Shown: positions 45,982 through 54,657, numbered from the stretch's first letter. The stretch: DNA of 64,000 nt from Rhizobiaceae bacterium (GCA_017643025.1 JAEPOG010000001.1:558001-622000); one strand, 5' to 3'. Notes: generated by a model from the letters alone, not told the origin. Numbers and translations are program-made.

Positions 45982-47106
45982 CTACCCACCACGGATAGAC
46001 GGGTGCCAAAACGTGACGCCCCTTTCTATGAGAGCGATCACGCCATAAAAAACGGAACCGGCCAGCGCCGCAACCGCGATTTCCGCCCAGACCATGTCGA
46101 CATTCATCCGGCCGACTTCGGTCGAGATGCGGAATCCCATGCCCACGATAGGCGTGCCGAAGAACTCCGCCACGATAGCGCCGATAAGCGCCAGCGTTGA
46201 GTTGATCTTGAGTGCGTTGAAGATGAAGGGCGCCGCCGCCGGCAGCCTGAGCTTGAAAAGCGTCTGCCAGTAGCTCGACGCATAGGTGCGCATCAGGTCG
46301 CGTTCCATGCTGCCTGAGGCCGCGAGCCCCGCCACCGTGTTCACCAGCATCGGGAAGAAGGTCATCACCACGACGACGGCAGCCTTGGAAGGCCAGTCGA
46401 AACCGAACCACATGACCATGATCGGCGCGATGCCGATGATCGGTAGGGCCGACACCATGTTGCCGATCGGCAGCAGCCCCCGGCGCAGGAACAGGAACCG
46501 GTCGGCAAGCACGGCAGCGACGAAACCGGCAGTACACCCCATCACGTAACCGACCAGAACAGCCTTGAAGATCGTCTGGCTTACGTCGGCCGCCAGCACA
46601 GGAACCGAACTCGCCATCCGGGCCGCAATGGCGCTCGGCGGCGGCAGCAGGATGAACGGCACGCCGGCGCCGCGCACGATCGCTTCCCACAGGATCAGTA
46701 TCCAGACGCCGAAAATCGCCGGCACGAGTAGCCGCATGCCGAATGCCAATGCCTTGTGCGGCAGCTTGAGGCCCGACAGCACCGAGACCAGCCGCCAGGC
46801 AAGCAGCCATGCCCCGGTCAGCATAAGGAAGTAAGACAGCCCCGCCGTGCCTTCGCCCCCGGCGATGCCGGTCACCAGCATCCAGGCCGCGCCGTGGGCG
46901 GTGATGAAGAGCAACAGCGCAACAACGCCAGCGGCCAAGCCGATGCTCGATCCGGCGGCGCCTATGAAAAGCAGCGCCAGCGCGACGAGCAGATTGTCGC
47001 TGTCGGCGATTGCGGCCTCCCCACCCGCGGCGGGGAGCGTGAACAGCGCGCCAATGATTGCAAGTACACACAGGATCGCCTGCCATGAGGGCCTGAACGT
47101 ATTCAT
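45982..47106 (-). CDS. ABC transporter permease 2, with extended N-terminus
   Basis: About 374 residues from the ATG at 47106, which overlaps the stop of permease 1 (ATGA). Three or four extra hydrophobic helices (residues about 10-130) precede a standard BPD_transp_1 domain: LPPPSAIAARMASSVPVL, VYVMGCTAGFVAAVLADR-like region, and the EAA loop MRTYASSYWQTLFKLRLPAAAPFIFNALK (quoted in part). The extra helices are unusual for this SsuC/ThiX-type subunit. Partner of the permease at 47103-47975. Confidence 0.85.
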   Translation of the reverse strand: MNTFRPSWQAILCVLAIIGALFTLPAAGGEAAIADSDNLLVALALLFIGAAGSSIGLAAGVVALLLFITAHGAAWMLVTGIAGGEGTAGLSYFLMLTGAWLLAWRLVSVLSGLKLPHKALAFGMRLLVPAIFGVWILILWEAIVRGAGVPFILLPPPSAIAARMASSVPVLAADVSQTIFKAVLVGYVMGCTAGFVAAVLADRFLFLRRGLLPIGNMVSALPIIGIAPIMVMWFGFDWPSKAAVVVVMTFFPMLVNTVAGLAASGSMERDLMRTYASSYWQTLFKLRLPAAAPFIFNALKINSTLALIGAIVAEFFGTPIVGMGFRISTEVGRMNVDMVWAEIAVAALAGSVFYGVIALIERGVTFWHPSIRGG

Positions 47107-47975
47107 GCCGGCCGCGCTCCCATCGCGCGTTCGGTCATGCGGCCGACCAGCCCGACCGTCGTGACGAGCACAACCGCAACGATCGATCCGGCGATCAGCG
47201 CCGAGAAAATCTCGATGGTCTGGCTGTAGTAGGAGCCCGAAAGCAGTTTGGCGCCAATTCCGGCCACCGCACCCGTCGGCAGTTCGCCGACGATAGCGCC
47301 GACCAGGCTCGCAGCCACCGCGACCTTCATCGAAGCGAACAGGAACGGCACCGAAGCCGGCAGCCTGAGCTTCCAGAACACGTCGGAACGGCTGGCATTG
47401 TAGGTGTGCATCAGGTCGAGATGCGAGCTTTCGGGCGAACGCAGCCCCTTCACCATGCCCACGGCGACCGGAAAGAACGACAGATAGGTCGAGATCAGCG
47501 CCTTGGGGATCAGCCCGGTCAGCCCGACCGCCGCCAGCACCACCACGATCATCGGCGCCAGCGCCAGAATGGGTATCGTCTGCGAGGCGATGATCCACGG
47601 CATCAGGCTGCGGTCGAGCGCCAGCACATGCACAATGCCAACCGCGATCACGATGCCGAGCACCGTGCCAAACAGGAAGCCGAGCAGCGTCGAGGAGAGC
47701 GTTACCCAGGAATGGTAGACAAGGCTCTGCCCGCTGGTGACTTTGCGCTGGAACGTGTTCTCGAAGAAATTGACAGCCACCTGGTGCGGCGCGGGCAGCG
47801 TCGGCTTCGGCTGCGACATCGTCTGCCCGACGAACTCGGAGAAGGTCGGCGTCGCGCCGCGCCGGTCGTTCAGTCCGCGCTGGAAAGGCGCGTTCATGAA
47901 ATAGGTGCCGACATACCAGGCAAGCACGATCCCGGCGAGGATCGTCAGCACGGGGATCGCCTTGCCGCCCCTCAT
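47103..47975 (-). CDS. ABC transporter permease 1
   Basis: About 290 residues from the ATG at 47975, which overlaps the acetyltransferase stop (ATGA). One N-terminal helix (residues 8-26), a periplasmic loop, then BPD_transp_1 with the EAA-loop motif DLMHTYNASRSDVFWKLRLPASVPFLFASMK (quoted in part) and AIVGELPTGAVAGIG. It forms a heterodimer with permease 2 and is served by the ATPase at 48438-49262. Confidence 0.86.
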   Translation of the reverse strand: MRGGKAIPVLTILAGIVLAWYVGTYFMNAPFQRGLNDRRGATPTFSEFVGQTMSQPKPTLPAPHQVAVNFFENTFQRKVTSGQSLVYHSWVTLSSTLLGFLFGTVLGIVIAVGIVHVLALDRSLMPWIIASQTIPILALAPMIVVVLAAVGLTGLIPKALISTYLSFFPVAVGMVKGLRSPESSHLDLMHTYNASRSDVFWKLRLPASVPFLFASMKVAVAASLVGAIVGELPTGAVAGIGAKLLSGSYYSQTIEIFSALIAGSIVAVVLVTTVGLVGRMTERAMGARPA

Positions 47976-48421
47976 GCCGCCCTCCGCCATCGCATCAGCA
48001 GTGTCGGCACACCTTCTTCCGTGTTGTCGTCGCGGCGCTCGGGAATTTCGCTGAAGCCCTCCCGGTCGTAGAAGCGGCGCGCCCGGTCATTCAACTCAAA
48101 GACGGTAAGCTCAAGCTGCTGATATCTCGACTTCAGTTCATCGAGCAGCTTCGCGCCGATGCCGGCGTTCCGGTGACGCGGCGCGATGTAGATTGCGTAG
48201 ACGAAGCCATCCGCCGCCGACGCGTAGGCGGCGACTTCCCGATCCACTTCAACGACGAGCATCGTCCGCTTGTCGAGCAGCTCCGGCGTGAACAGCCCGG
48301 CGATCTCCGCGCGCGGCTTCGTGCGCGGCAGCCAGTCGGTGCTGTCGATGTAGTCGTTGATGATTTGCGCGCAGGCCGGAAGATCGGCCACGGTCGCTTG
48401 GCGGATGACCGGTTCCGACAT
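47972..48421 (-). CDS. GNAT-family N-acetyltransferase inside the ABC operon
   Basis: About 149 residues from the ATG at 48421 (MSEPVIRQATVADLPACAQI), which follows a GGGGG-containing stretch; an upstream ATG at 48448 would overlap the ATPase stop. GNAT fold: IYIAPRHRNAGIGAKLLDELKSR (motif A, acetyl-CoA pyrophosphate binding) and LTVFELNDRARRFYDREGF. The acceptor is unknown. Its position between ATPase and permease, with an ATGA overlap to the permease, suggests a role in handling the imported compound or a derived amine such as beta-alanine. Confidence 0.83.
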   Translation of the reverse strand: MSEPVIRQATVADLPACAQIINDYIDSTDWLPRTKPRAEIAGLFTPELLDKRTMLVVEVDREVAAYASAADGFVYAIYIAPRHRNAGIGAKLLDELKSRYQQLELTVFELNDRARRFYDREGFSEIPERRDDNTEEGVPTLLMRWRRAA

Positions 48422-48437
48422 CACCCCCTGCACGACC

Positions 48438-49262
48438 TCAATCGTCATATGAATGCCCTGCCCGCAATCCGTCGCGCACGCGTGCGGCGATAGCGAGGAA
48501 CTCCGGCGTTTCGCGGATGTCGAGCGGCCGCTCGGCGGGCAGCGTGGATTCGATCACGTCGGTCACGCGGCCGGGCCGCGGGCTCATGACCACGATCTTG
48601 GTCGAGAGATAGACGGCCTCGGGAATGGAGTGCGTGACGAAGCAGATCGTCTTGTTGGTCCGCGCCCAGAGATCGAGAAGCTGCTCGTTGAGATGATCGC
48701 GAACGATCTCGTCCAGCGCACCGAACGGCTCGTCCATCAGGAGCAGATCGGCGTCGAAGGCGAGCGCGCGGGCAATCGAGGCGCGCTGCTGCATGCCGCC
48801 CGAGAGCTGCCACGGAAACTTCTTCTCGAAGCCGGTGAGGTTGACCAGTTCCAGCGTGCGCGCCACCCGTTCCTTCTGCTCGGCCCTTGGAATACCCATG
48901 ATTTCCAGCGGCAATGCAACATTGCGGTCGATCGTGCGCCACGGATAAAGCGCCGCCGCCTGGAACACATAGCCATAGGCTCGGTTTTCGCGCGCCTGCG
49001 ACGGCGTCATGCCATTGACGGAAATCGCGCCTGAGGTCGGCTGCTCGAGGTCGGCGATGACGCGCAGGAACGTCGTCTTGCCGCAGCCCGATGGACCGAT
49101 AAAGGAGACGAATTCGCCCTTGCCGATCGACAGGCTGACGTCCGACAGCGCGTGCACCGGCCCGTCATTCGTCTGGAAGGTCAGCGACAGGTCCGACGCC
49201 TCAACGACGGTCTCGGCGGCCTTACGGGTGTTGCTCGGTTGGGCTATCTTCGTCTCCAGCAT
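48438..49262 (-). CDS. ABC transporter ATPase (SsuB/ThiZ type)
   Basis: 274 residues from the ATG at 49262 (MLETKIAQPSNTRKA). Walker A GPSGCGKTT (about residues 57-65), Q-loop VFQAAALYPW, signature LSGGMQQRASIARAL, Walker B LLLMDEPFGALDE and the switch histidine in CFVTHSIPEAVYL. First gene of the ATPase-GNAT-permease-permease-binding protein set. Its start is only 16 bp from the start of the divergent cupin gene, so either both share a tiny promoter region or the operon is read through from hydA. Confidence 0.88.
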   Translation of the reverse strand: MLETKIAQPSNTRKAAETVVEASDLSLTFQTNDGPVHALSDVSLSIGKGEFVSFIGPSGCGKTTFLRVIADLEQPTSGAISVNGMTPSQARENRAYGYVFQAAALYPWRTIDRNVALPLEIMGIPRAEQKERVARTLELVNLTGFEKKFPWQLSGGMQQRASIARALAFDADLLLMDEPFGALDEIVRDHLNEQLLDLWARTNKTICFVTHSIPEAVYLSTKIVVMSPRPGRVTDVIESTLPAERPLDIRETPEFLAIAARVRDGLRAGHSYDD

Positions 49263-49278
49263 GTCAGAGGGAACACCG

Positions 49279-49692
49279 ATGTCCAGCAGCGGGAAACCGG
49301 AATGCCGCAAGTTCCAGGCCGGCATGGCCTATGCGGGTAAGCAGGGATTTGACTATCTCGCCGGCATTTCCGCCGAAAGCGCCGGCGCGACGGGCATCTG
49401 CATGCACCTGCTCACCATTCCACCGGGATCGCGCGCCAAGGCGCATCTGCACGAAAGCCATGAGACGGCGATTTATGTGCTGAGCGGCGAAGCCGAGATG
49501 TGGCACGGCGACGGGCTCACGGAGCATATGGTCGCCCGAGCGGGCGACCTGATCTACATTCCGGCCGGCGTGCCGCATCTGCCGGCTAACCGCTCCGACG
49601 CTCCGGTCACGGCGGTGGTTGCGCGCACCGACCCCAACGAACAGGAGAGCGTGCTTCTGCTGCCGGAGCTGGACGGCGTCGTGCCTGCCTGA
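49279..49692 (+). CDS. Cupin-domain protein encoded opposite the pyrimidine operon
   Basis: 137 residues from the ATG at 49279 with GAGGG upstream; an in-frame ATG lies at 49261. Cupin motif 1 is AHLHESHETAIYVLSGEAEMWHG, motif 2 is YIPAGVPHLPANRS; three His and one Glu metal ligands are present. It is the only + strand gene between hydA and the ABC genes, occupying the gap exactly. Substrate unknown; the ureide-pathway cupins (ureidoglycolate-type) are a thought but no specific motif supports it. Confidence 0.78.
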   Translation: MSSSGKPECRKFQAGMAYAGKQGFDYLAGISAESAGATGICMHLLTIPPGSRAKAHLHESHETAIYVLSGEAEMWHGDGLTEHMVARAGDLIYIPAGVPHLPANRSDAPVTAVVARTDPNEQESVLLLPELDGVVPA

Positions 49693-49703
49693 GCGCGCCA
49701 ACC

Positions 49704-51155
49704 CTACACCCCGCTCGCCGGAATGCCTGTGCGTTCGACCTTGCGCGGCGCGACCACTTCCTTCCACTGCGACAGCGCCTTGCTGACCGGCCCGTGCGCC
49801 TCGCGCGCCACGAACTCCCCGTGGCCGGGCTTCGCCTTGACCTCGAAATTGTCGACCGCGATCTCACCACGCGTCAGCACATACTTCGGCAGCCCCTTCA
49901 CCTCGATGCCCTCGAACACGTTGTAGTCGATCGCCGACTGCTGGTTCTTGGCCGAGATGGTCTTCTTCTTCTCCGGGTCCCAGACCACAATGTCGGCGTC
50001 AGCGCCTTCGACGATGGCGCCTTTCTTCGGATACATGCCGAAGATCTTTGCCGGGTTGGTCGAGGTTACGGCGACGAACTCGTTCATCGTCAGCCGGCCC
50101 TGCCCCACACCATAGGTCCACAGAACGGGCATACGGTCTTCAAGGCCGCCGGTGCCGTTGGGAATCTTGGTGAAATCGCCGACGCCATAACGCTTCTGCT
50201 CGGTAGTGAAAGCGCAGTGGTCGGTCGCGACCACTTGCAGTGATCCTGCGGACAGGCCCGCCCACAGCGAATCCTGATGCTGCTTGTTGCGGAAGGGCGG
50301 GCTCATCACGCGCCGCGCCGCGTGGTCCCAGTCGGGATTGGAATATTCGCTCTCGTCCAGCACCAGATGCTGGATCAGCGGCTCGCCATAGACACGCATG
50401 CCCTTCTGCCTCGCCCGGCGGATCGCTTCGTGGCTCTGCTCGCAGGACGTGTGCACCACATAGAGCGGTACGCCCGCCATGTCGGCGATCATGATGGCAC
50501 GGTTGGTCGCCTCGCCTTCCACTTCAGGCGGACGTGAGTAGGCGTGGCCTTCCGGCCCGTCATTGCCCTCGGCAAGCAGCTTGGCCTGCATCTGCGCAAC
50601 CACGTCACCGTTTTCGGCATGCACCATCGGCAGCCCGCCAAGCTCGGCGCAGCGCTGGAAAGACGAATACATCTCGTCGTCATTGACCATCAGCGCGCCC
50701 TTGTAGGCCATGAAATGCTTGAAGGAAGTGATCCCGCGCTCGATGACCTCGGGCATCTCGTTGAACACCTGCTCGCCCCACCAGGTGATCGCCATGTGGA
50801 AGGAATAGTCGCAGCAGGCGCGGGTCGACTTGTTGTCCCAGCGCTTGATCGCGTCAAGCAGCGAGCCGCCCGGATCACCGAGGCAGAAATCGATCACCAT
50901 CGTCGTGCCGCCGGAGAGCGCGGCGCGCGTCCCGCTCTCGAAATCGTCCGAGGAATAGGTGCCCATGAACGGCATTTCGAGATGGGTGTGCGGGTCGATG
51001 CCGCCCGGCATCACGTAGCAGCCCGTGGCGTCGATCTCGTGATCGGCGTGGAGGTCCGGGCCGATGCCTACGATCTTGTCGTGCTTGATCAGCACATCCG
51101 CCTTCCACGTGCGGTCGGCGGTGACGATGGTGCCGTTCTTGATGACTTTGGACAT
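49704..51155 (-). CDS. hydA: Dihydropyrimidinase (D-hydantoinase)
   Basis: Second step of reductive pyrimidine degradation: opens dihydrouracil or dihydrothymine to N-carbamoyl-beta-amino acid. 483 residues, amidohydrolase barrel. Zinc site: His56 and His58 (DPHTHLE), the carboxylated lysine in FMAYKG (about Lys152), His in MVHAENG, His in VVHTSCEQ and Asp in ATDHCAF. Length and motifs are standard. Located 19 bp downstream of the LysE-type gene. Confidence 0.93.
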   Translation of the reverse strand: MSKVIKNGTIVTADRTWKADVLIKHDKIVGIGPDLHADHEIDATGCYVMPGGIDPHTHLEMPFMGTYSSDDFESGTRAALSGGTTMVIDFCLGDPGGSLLDAIKRWDNKSTRACCDYSFHMAITWWGEQVFNEMPEVIERGITSFKHFMAYKGALMVNDDEMYSSFQRCAELGGLPMVHAENGDVVAQMQAKLLAEGNDGPEGHAYSRPPEVEGEATNRAIMIADMAGVPLYVVHTSCEQSHEAIRRARQKGMRVYGEPLIQHLVLDESEYSNPDWDHAARRVMSPPFRNKQHQDSLWAGLSAGSLQVVATDHCAFTTEQKRYGVGDFTKIPNGTGGLEDRMPVLWTYGVGQGRLTMNEFVAVTSTNPAKIFGMYPKKGAIVEGADADIVVWDPEKKKTISAKNQQSAIDYNVFEGIEVKGLPKYVLTRGEIAVDNFEVKAKPGHGEFVAREAHGPVSKALSQWKEVVAPRKVERTGIPASGV

Positions 51156-51174
51156 GAAAACTCTCCTGAAATTC

Positions 51175-51810
51175 TCAGGGCCGCAATGTGGCCAGCTTGA
51201 TGCCGAACCCGACGAAAACCATGCCGGTCAGGCCCTTGATTGCGCGCTGGACATGGCCGCCCCGCGCCACCGTCGACAGCCTCTCGAAGAGCAGCACGAT
51301 CGGCCCGAACCAGGCAACGTTCAGCATTGCATGAACGGCCACGAGCAGGTAGGCGGACGCCGGCGCGATTTCGCCCTGCGGCATGAACTGCGGGAATGCC
51401 GCGATGTAGAACATCGCAACCTTGGGGTTCAGCGCATTGGTGAGGAAGCCCTCGCCGAAGGCTTTGAGCAGCGTCCGCCGGCGCCTCGCCGGCGCTACCT
51501 CGGTCAGTGCCTTCGGTAGCCCGCGCCAAGCGTCCCGCAGCGCCTTCAGCCCGATCCAGACGAGATAGGCCGCGCCCGCAAGCTTCACCGCCGTGAACAG
51601 GTGCGCCGACTGAAGCAGCAGCACCGAAAGACCAAAGATCGCGAATGTGCCGTGCACGAAGAAAGCGACGACGAAACCGGTGATGTTGGCGAAACCGGCC
51701 GTGCGGCCGGACGTTGGCACGGTCTTCGCGATCAGCACGCCGTTCGGGCCGGGCGACATGATGAGCAGCGCGGCCATGACCGCGAAAGCAAGGACGGTCG
51801 CGGCGGTCAA
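51175..51810 (-). CDS. LysE/RhtB-family amino-acid exporter
   Basis: 211 residues from a TTG at 51810, preceded by GGAGTGACC; an in-frame ATG at 51777 would cut into helix 1. Six hydrophobic helices and the family signature MSPGPNGVLIAKT (about residues 18-30), with TNALNPKVAMFYIAAFPQF in the middle. It lies between the ureidopropionase and dihydropyrimidinase genes, so beta-alanine, 3-aminoisobutyrate or a carbamoyl intermediate is a reasonable but untested substrate. Confidence 0.85.
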   Translation of the reverse strand: MTAATVLAFAVMAALLIMSPGPNGVLIAKTVPTSGRTAGFANITGFVVAFFVHGTFAIFGLSVLLLQSAHLFTAVKLAGAAYLVWIGLKALRDAWRGLPKALTEVAPARRRRTLLKAFGEGFLTNALNPKVAMFYIAAFPQFMPQGEIAPASAYLLVAVHAMLNVAWFGPIVLLFERLSTVARGGHVQRAIKGLTGMVFVGFGIKLATLRP

Positions 51811-51814
51811 CTGG

Positions 51815-53065
51815 TCACTCCACGATCTCCGCCGTCTCGATTACCGCATGCATCAGCACGTCGGCGCCGGCTGTCGCCCATTCCTTGGAGATTTCCTCCG
51901 CCTCGTTGTGGCTGAGACCGTCGACGCAAGGGCACATCACCATGGCGGTCGGCGCCACCCGGTTGATCCAGCAGGCGTCGTGGCCCGCGCCCGAGACGAT
52001 GTTACGGTGCGAGTAGCCAAGGCGCTCGGCCGCGTCGCGCACCGCCTTCACGCAGCCCTCGTCGAAGGTGACGGGATCGAAATGGCCGACGGCCTCCACC
52101 TCGAAACCGATGTCCATTGCCTCTGCAATCTGCGCGATGCCCTGTTCGATACGCGCCCGCATCGTGTCGAGCACTTCCTGGTTGGGCGAGCGGATGTCGA
52201 TGGTGAAGACCACCTTGCCGGGGATCACGTTGCGCGAATTGGGATAGACCTCGACATGGCCGATCGCGCCGACGGCATCGGGCTGATAGTCCATCGCCAC
52301 TTCGTGCACGAGTTCCGTCACCCGCGCCATGCCGAGCCCCGCATTGCGGCGCTTGGGCATCGGCGTCGAGCCGGTGTGGCTTTCCTTGCCGGTCAGCGTC
52401 ACCTGAAGCCACCACAGACCCTGGCCGTGGGTGACGACGCCGATGTCGATGCCCTCGTCCTCGAGGATCGGCCCCTGCTCGATGTGCAGTTCGAAGAAGG
52501 CTTTCATCTTGCGGGAGCCGACCTCCTCGTCGCCCTTCCAGCCAATGCGCTCCAGCTCGTCGCCGAACTTCTTGCCTTTCGCGTCGGTACGCTCATAGGC
52601 CCAGTCGAGCTCGTGCATGCCGGCGAACACGCCCGACGCCAGCATGGCCGGCGCGAAGCGCGTGCCTTCCTCGTTGGTCCAGTTGGTGACCACGATCGGG
52701 TGCTTCGTCTTGATGCCGAGATCGTTCAGCGTACGGATGATCTCCAGCCCGCCGAGCACGCCCAGCACGCCGTCATATTTGCCGCCGGTCGGCTGGGTGT
52801 CGAGATGCGAGCCGACATAGACCGGCAGTGCGTCCGGGTCGGTGCCCTCGCGCCGTGCGAACATGGTGCCCATCTTGTCGAGGCCCATTTCGAGCCCCGC
52901 ATCCTCGCACCACTTCTTGAACAGCGCCCGGCCTTCGCCGTCCTCGTCGGTCACGGTCTGGCGGTTATTGCCGCCGGCGACACCCGGTCCGATCTTCGCC
53001 ATCTCCACGAGGGAGTCCCAGAGACGGTCTCCGTTGATGCGCAGGTTCTCGCCGGGTGCTGCCAT
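51815..53065 (-). CDS. Zn-dependent N-carbamoyl-amino-acid hydrolase (beta-ureidopropionase type)
   Basis: 416 residues of the M20-like AllC/HyuC/PydC family. Metal ligands: His and Asp in GSHLDTQPTGGKYDGVLG, Glu pair in TNEEGTRFAPAM, His in FELHIEQGPILE and His near the C-terminus (DGLSHNEAEEI). Substrate recognition GAGHDACWI. In this cluster it should cleave N-carbamoyl-beta-alanine to beta-alanine, CO2 and ammonia, the third step. Allantoate or other carbamoyl-amino-acid activity cannot be excluded from sequence alone. Known symbols vary (pydC, hyuC), so none is given. Confidence 0.88.
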   Translation of the reverse strand: MAAPGENLRINGDRLWDSLVEMAKIGPGVAGGNNRQTVTDEDGEGRALFKKWCEDAGLEMGLDKMGTMFARREGTDPDALPVYVGSHLDTQPTGGKYDGVLGVLGGLEIIRTLNDLGIKTKHPIVVTNWTNEEGTRFAPAMLASGVFAGMHELDWAYERTDAKGKKFGDELERIGWKGDEEVGSRKMKAFFELHIEQGPILEDEGIDIGVVTHGQGLWWLQVTLTGKESHTGSTPMPKRRNAGLGMARVTELVHEVAMDYQPDAVGAIGHVEVYPNSRNVIPGKVVFTIDIRSPNQEVLDTMRARIEQGIAQIAEAMDIGFEVEAVGHFDPVTFDEGCVKAVRDAAERLGYSHRNIVSGAGHDACWINRVAPTAMVMCPCVDGLSHNEAEEISKEWATAGADVLMHAVIETAEIVE

Positions 53066-53092
53066 GAATGGGTGAACTCCTCAGTCTGTCTG

Positions 53093-54421
53093 TCAGTCGA
53101 TTGCGCGCAGCACACCCCGAAGACCGTCGATCAATTCGGCGATCTGCTCTTTCGAGATGATCAGCGGCGGCGACATGGCGATGATGTCGCCGGTCGTGCG
53201 GATCATGAAGCCGCTCTCGAACGCCTTGATGAAGGCCGAGAACGCCCGCTTGGTCGGATGTCCCGCGATGGGCTCGAGTTCTACCGCGCCGACGAGGCCG
53301 ATATTGCGCACGTCGATGACATGCGGCTCGCCCCTAAGCGAATGCAGCGCGTCTTCCCACACCGGTGCGAGTTCGGCGCCGCGCGTCAGCAGACCCTCTT
53401 CCTTGTAGGTGTCTAGCGCGCCGAGGGCGGCCGCGCAGGCGATCGGGTTGGCCGAATAGGTATAGCCGTGGAAGAACTCGATCAGGTGCTCCGGGCCGGT
53501 CATGAAGGCGTCGTGGATTTCCTTTTTGACGAACACCGCGCCCATCGGGATGACGCCGTTGGAAACGCCCTTGGCGGTCGTCATGATGTCGGGCACCACG
53601 TCGAAATAGTCGGCGGCAAAGGGCGTGCCGAGGCGCCCGAAACCGGTGATCACCTCATCGAAGATCAGCAGGATGCCGTGCTTGTCGCAGATCTCGCGCA
53701 GGCGCTTGAGATAACCCTTCGGCGGAATGAGAACGCCCGTGGAGCCCGCTACAGGCTCGACGATCACGGCGGCGACGGTCGAGGCGTCATGCAGCGTGAC
53801 GATCCGCTCCAACTCGTCGGCCAGTTCCGCGCCATGCTCGGGCACGCCGCGCGTGAAGGCGTTCTTGGCCGGCAGATGGGTGTGCGGCAGGTGGTCGACG
53901 CCGGTCAGCAGCGTGCCGAACATCTTGCGGTTGGCGACGATGCCGCCGACCGAAATGCCGCCGAAATTGACGCCGTGATAGCCGCGTTCGCGGCCGATCA
54001 GCCGGAAGCGCGAGCCGTTGCCCTTGGCGCGGTGATAAGCGAGCGCGATCTTCAGCGCGGTGTCTACCGACTCCGATCCGGAGTTGGTGAAGAACACATG
54101 GTCCATGCCGTCGGGCGCCAGATCGACCAGCCGGTTGGCGAGTTCGAAGGCGATCGGATGACCCATCTGGAAGGCGGGCGCGTAGTCTAGCTCGCCGGCC
54201 TGCTGGCGGATCGCCTCGGTGATCTTCGGCCTGCAATGGCCGGCATTGACGCACCAGAGGCCGGCGGTGCCGTCAAGAAGCTGGCGGCCGTCGGAGGCCG
54301 TATAGTGCATGTCCTTGGCCGCGACGAGCATGCGCGGCGCCTGTTTGAACTGCCTGTTGGCGGTAAACGGCATCCAGAATGCGCTGAGATCGTTCGGCGC
54401 AACGTTGAGCCTGTTGGACAT
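53093..54421 (-). CDS. Class III omega-amino acid:pyruvate aminotransferase
   Basis: 442 residues from the ATG at 54421, preceded by GGAAGG. Fold type I PLP enzyme: FWMPFTANRQFK at the N-terminus is typical of beta-alanine:pyruvate aminotransferases; FTNSGSESVDTALK, LIFDEVITGFGRLG, and the PLP lysine in TTAKGVSNG (Lys284). It would convert beta-alanine from uracil to malonate semialdehyde. First gene of the leftward operon, divergent from rutR, with a RutR-like operator 77 bp upstream. Confidence 0.9.
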   Translation of the reverse strand: MSNRLNVAPNDLSAFWMPFTANRQFKQAPRMLVAAKDMHYTASDGRQLLDGTAGLWCVNAGHCRPKITEAIRQQAGELDYAPAFQMGHPIAFELANRLVDLAPDGMDHVFFTNSGSESVDTALKIALAYHRAKGNGSRFRLIGRERGYHGVNFGGISVGGIVANRKMFGTLLTGVDHLPHTHLPAKNAFTRGVPEHGAELADELERIVTLHDASTVAAVIVEPVAGSTGVLIPPKGYLKRLREICDKHGILLIFDEVITGFGRLGTPFAADYFDVVPDIMTTAKGVSNGVIPMGAVFVKKEIHDAFMTGPEHLIEFFHGYTYSANPIACAAALGALDTYKEEGLLTRGAELAPVWEDALHSLRGEPHVIDVRNIGLVGAVELEPIAGHPTKRAFSAFIKAFESGFMIRTTGDIIAMSPPLIISKEQIAELIDGLRGVLRAID

Positions 54422-54497
54422 GACCAAGCCTTCCTTTGTTCCCCGTTATGGATCGGCCAACGCTTGGTTTTCGGCGCGCATCTGTGATACGCAATTT

Positions 54498-54513
54498 TTG
54501 ACCGATTGGACAA
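54498..54513. promoter_or_regulatory. RutR-type operator in the rutR/aminotransferase divergent region
   Basis: TTGACCGATTGGACAA matches the E. coli RutR consensus TTGACCA-NN-TGGTCAA at 12 of 14 fixed positions. It is centrally placed between the aminotransferase start (54421) and the regulator start (54658). The first 11 bases, TTGACCGATTG, recur in front of preT at 63217-63207 on the other strand. Two further TGGTCCA direct repeats (54597 and 54610) lie nearer the regulator. Confidence 0.7.
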
Positions 54514-54657
54514 ACGTTAGCACCGCCACCTTGGCGGTCAAGGGATTAGTAGGGGATTTGGGCCGCTTGAACCGCGCTCCACAAGGTCGAATTGGCTGGT
54601 CCACGCTATTGGTCCAGGCAGTCATGCCTGACACGGCGACTTTCTGACGCGGCACCC

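Noticed and set aside
51647..53416. 589-codon + strand frame across the ureidopropionase and LysE genes
   Set aside because: Shadow frame crossing two real genes and an intergenic junction; no motif or start signal.
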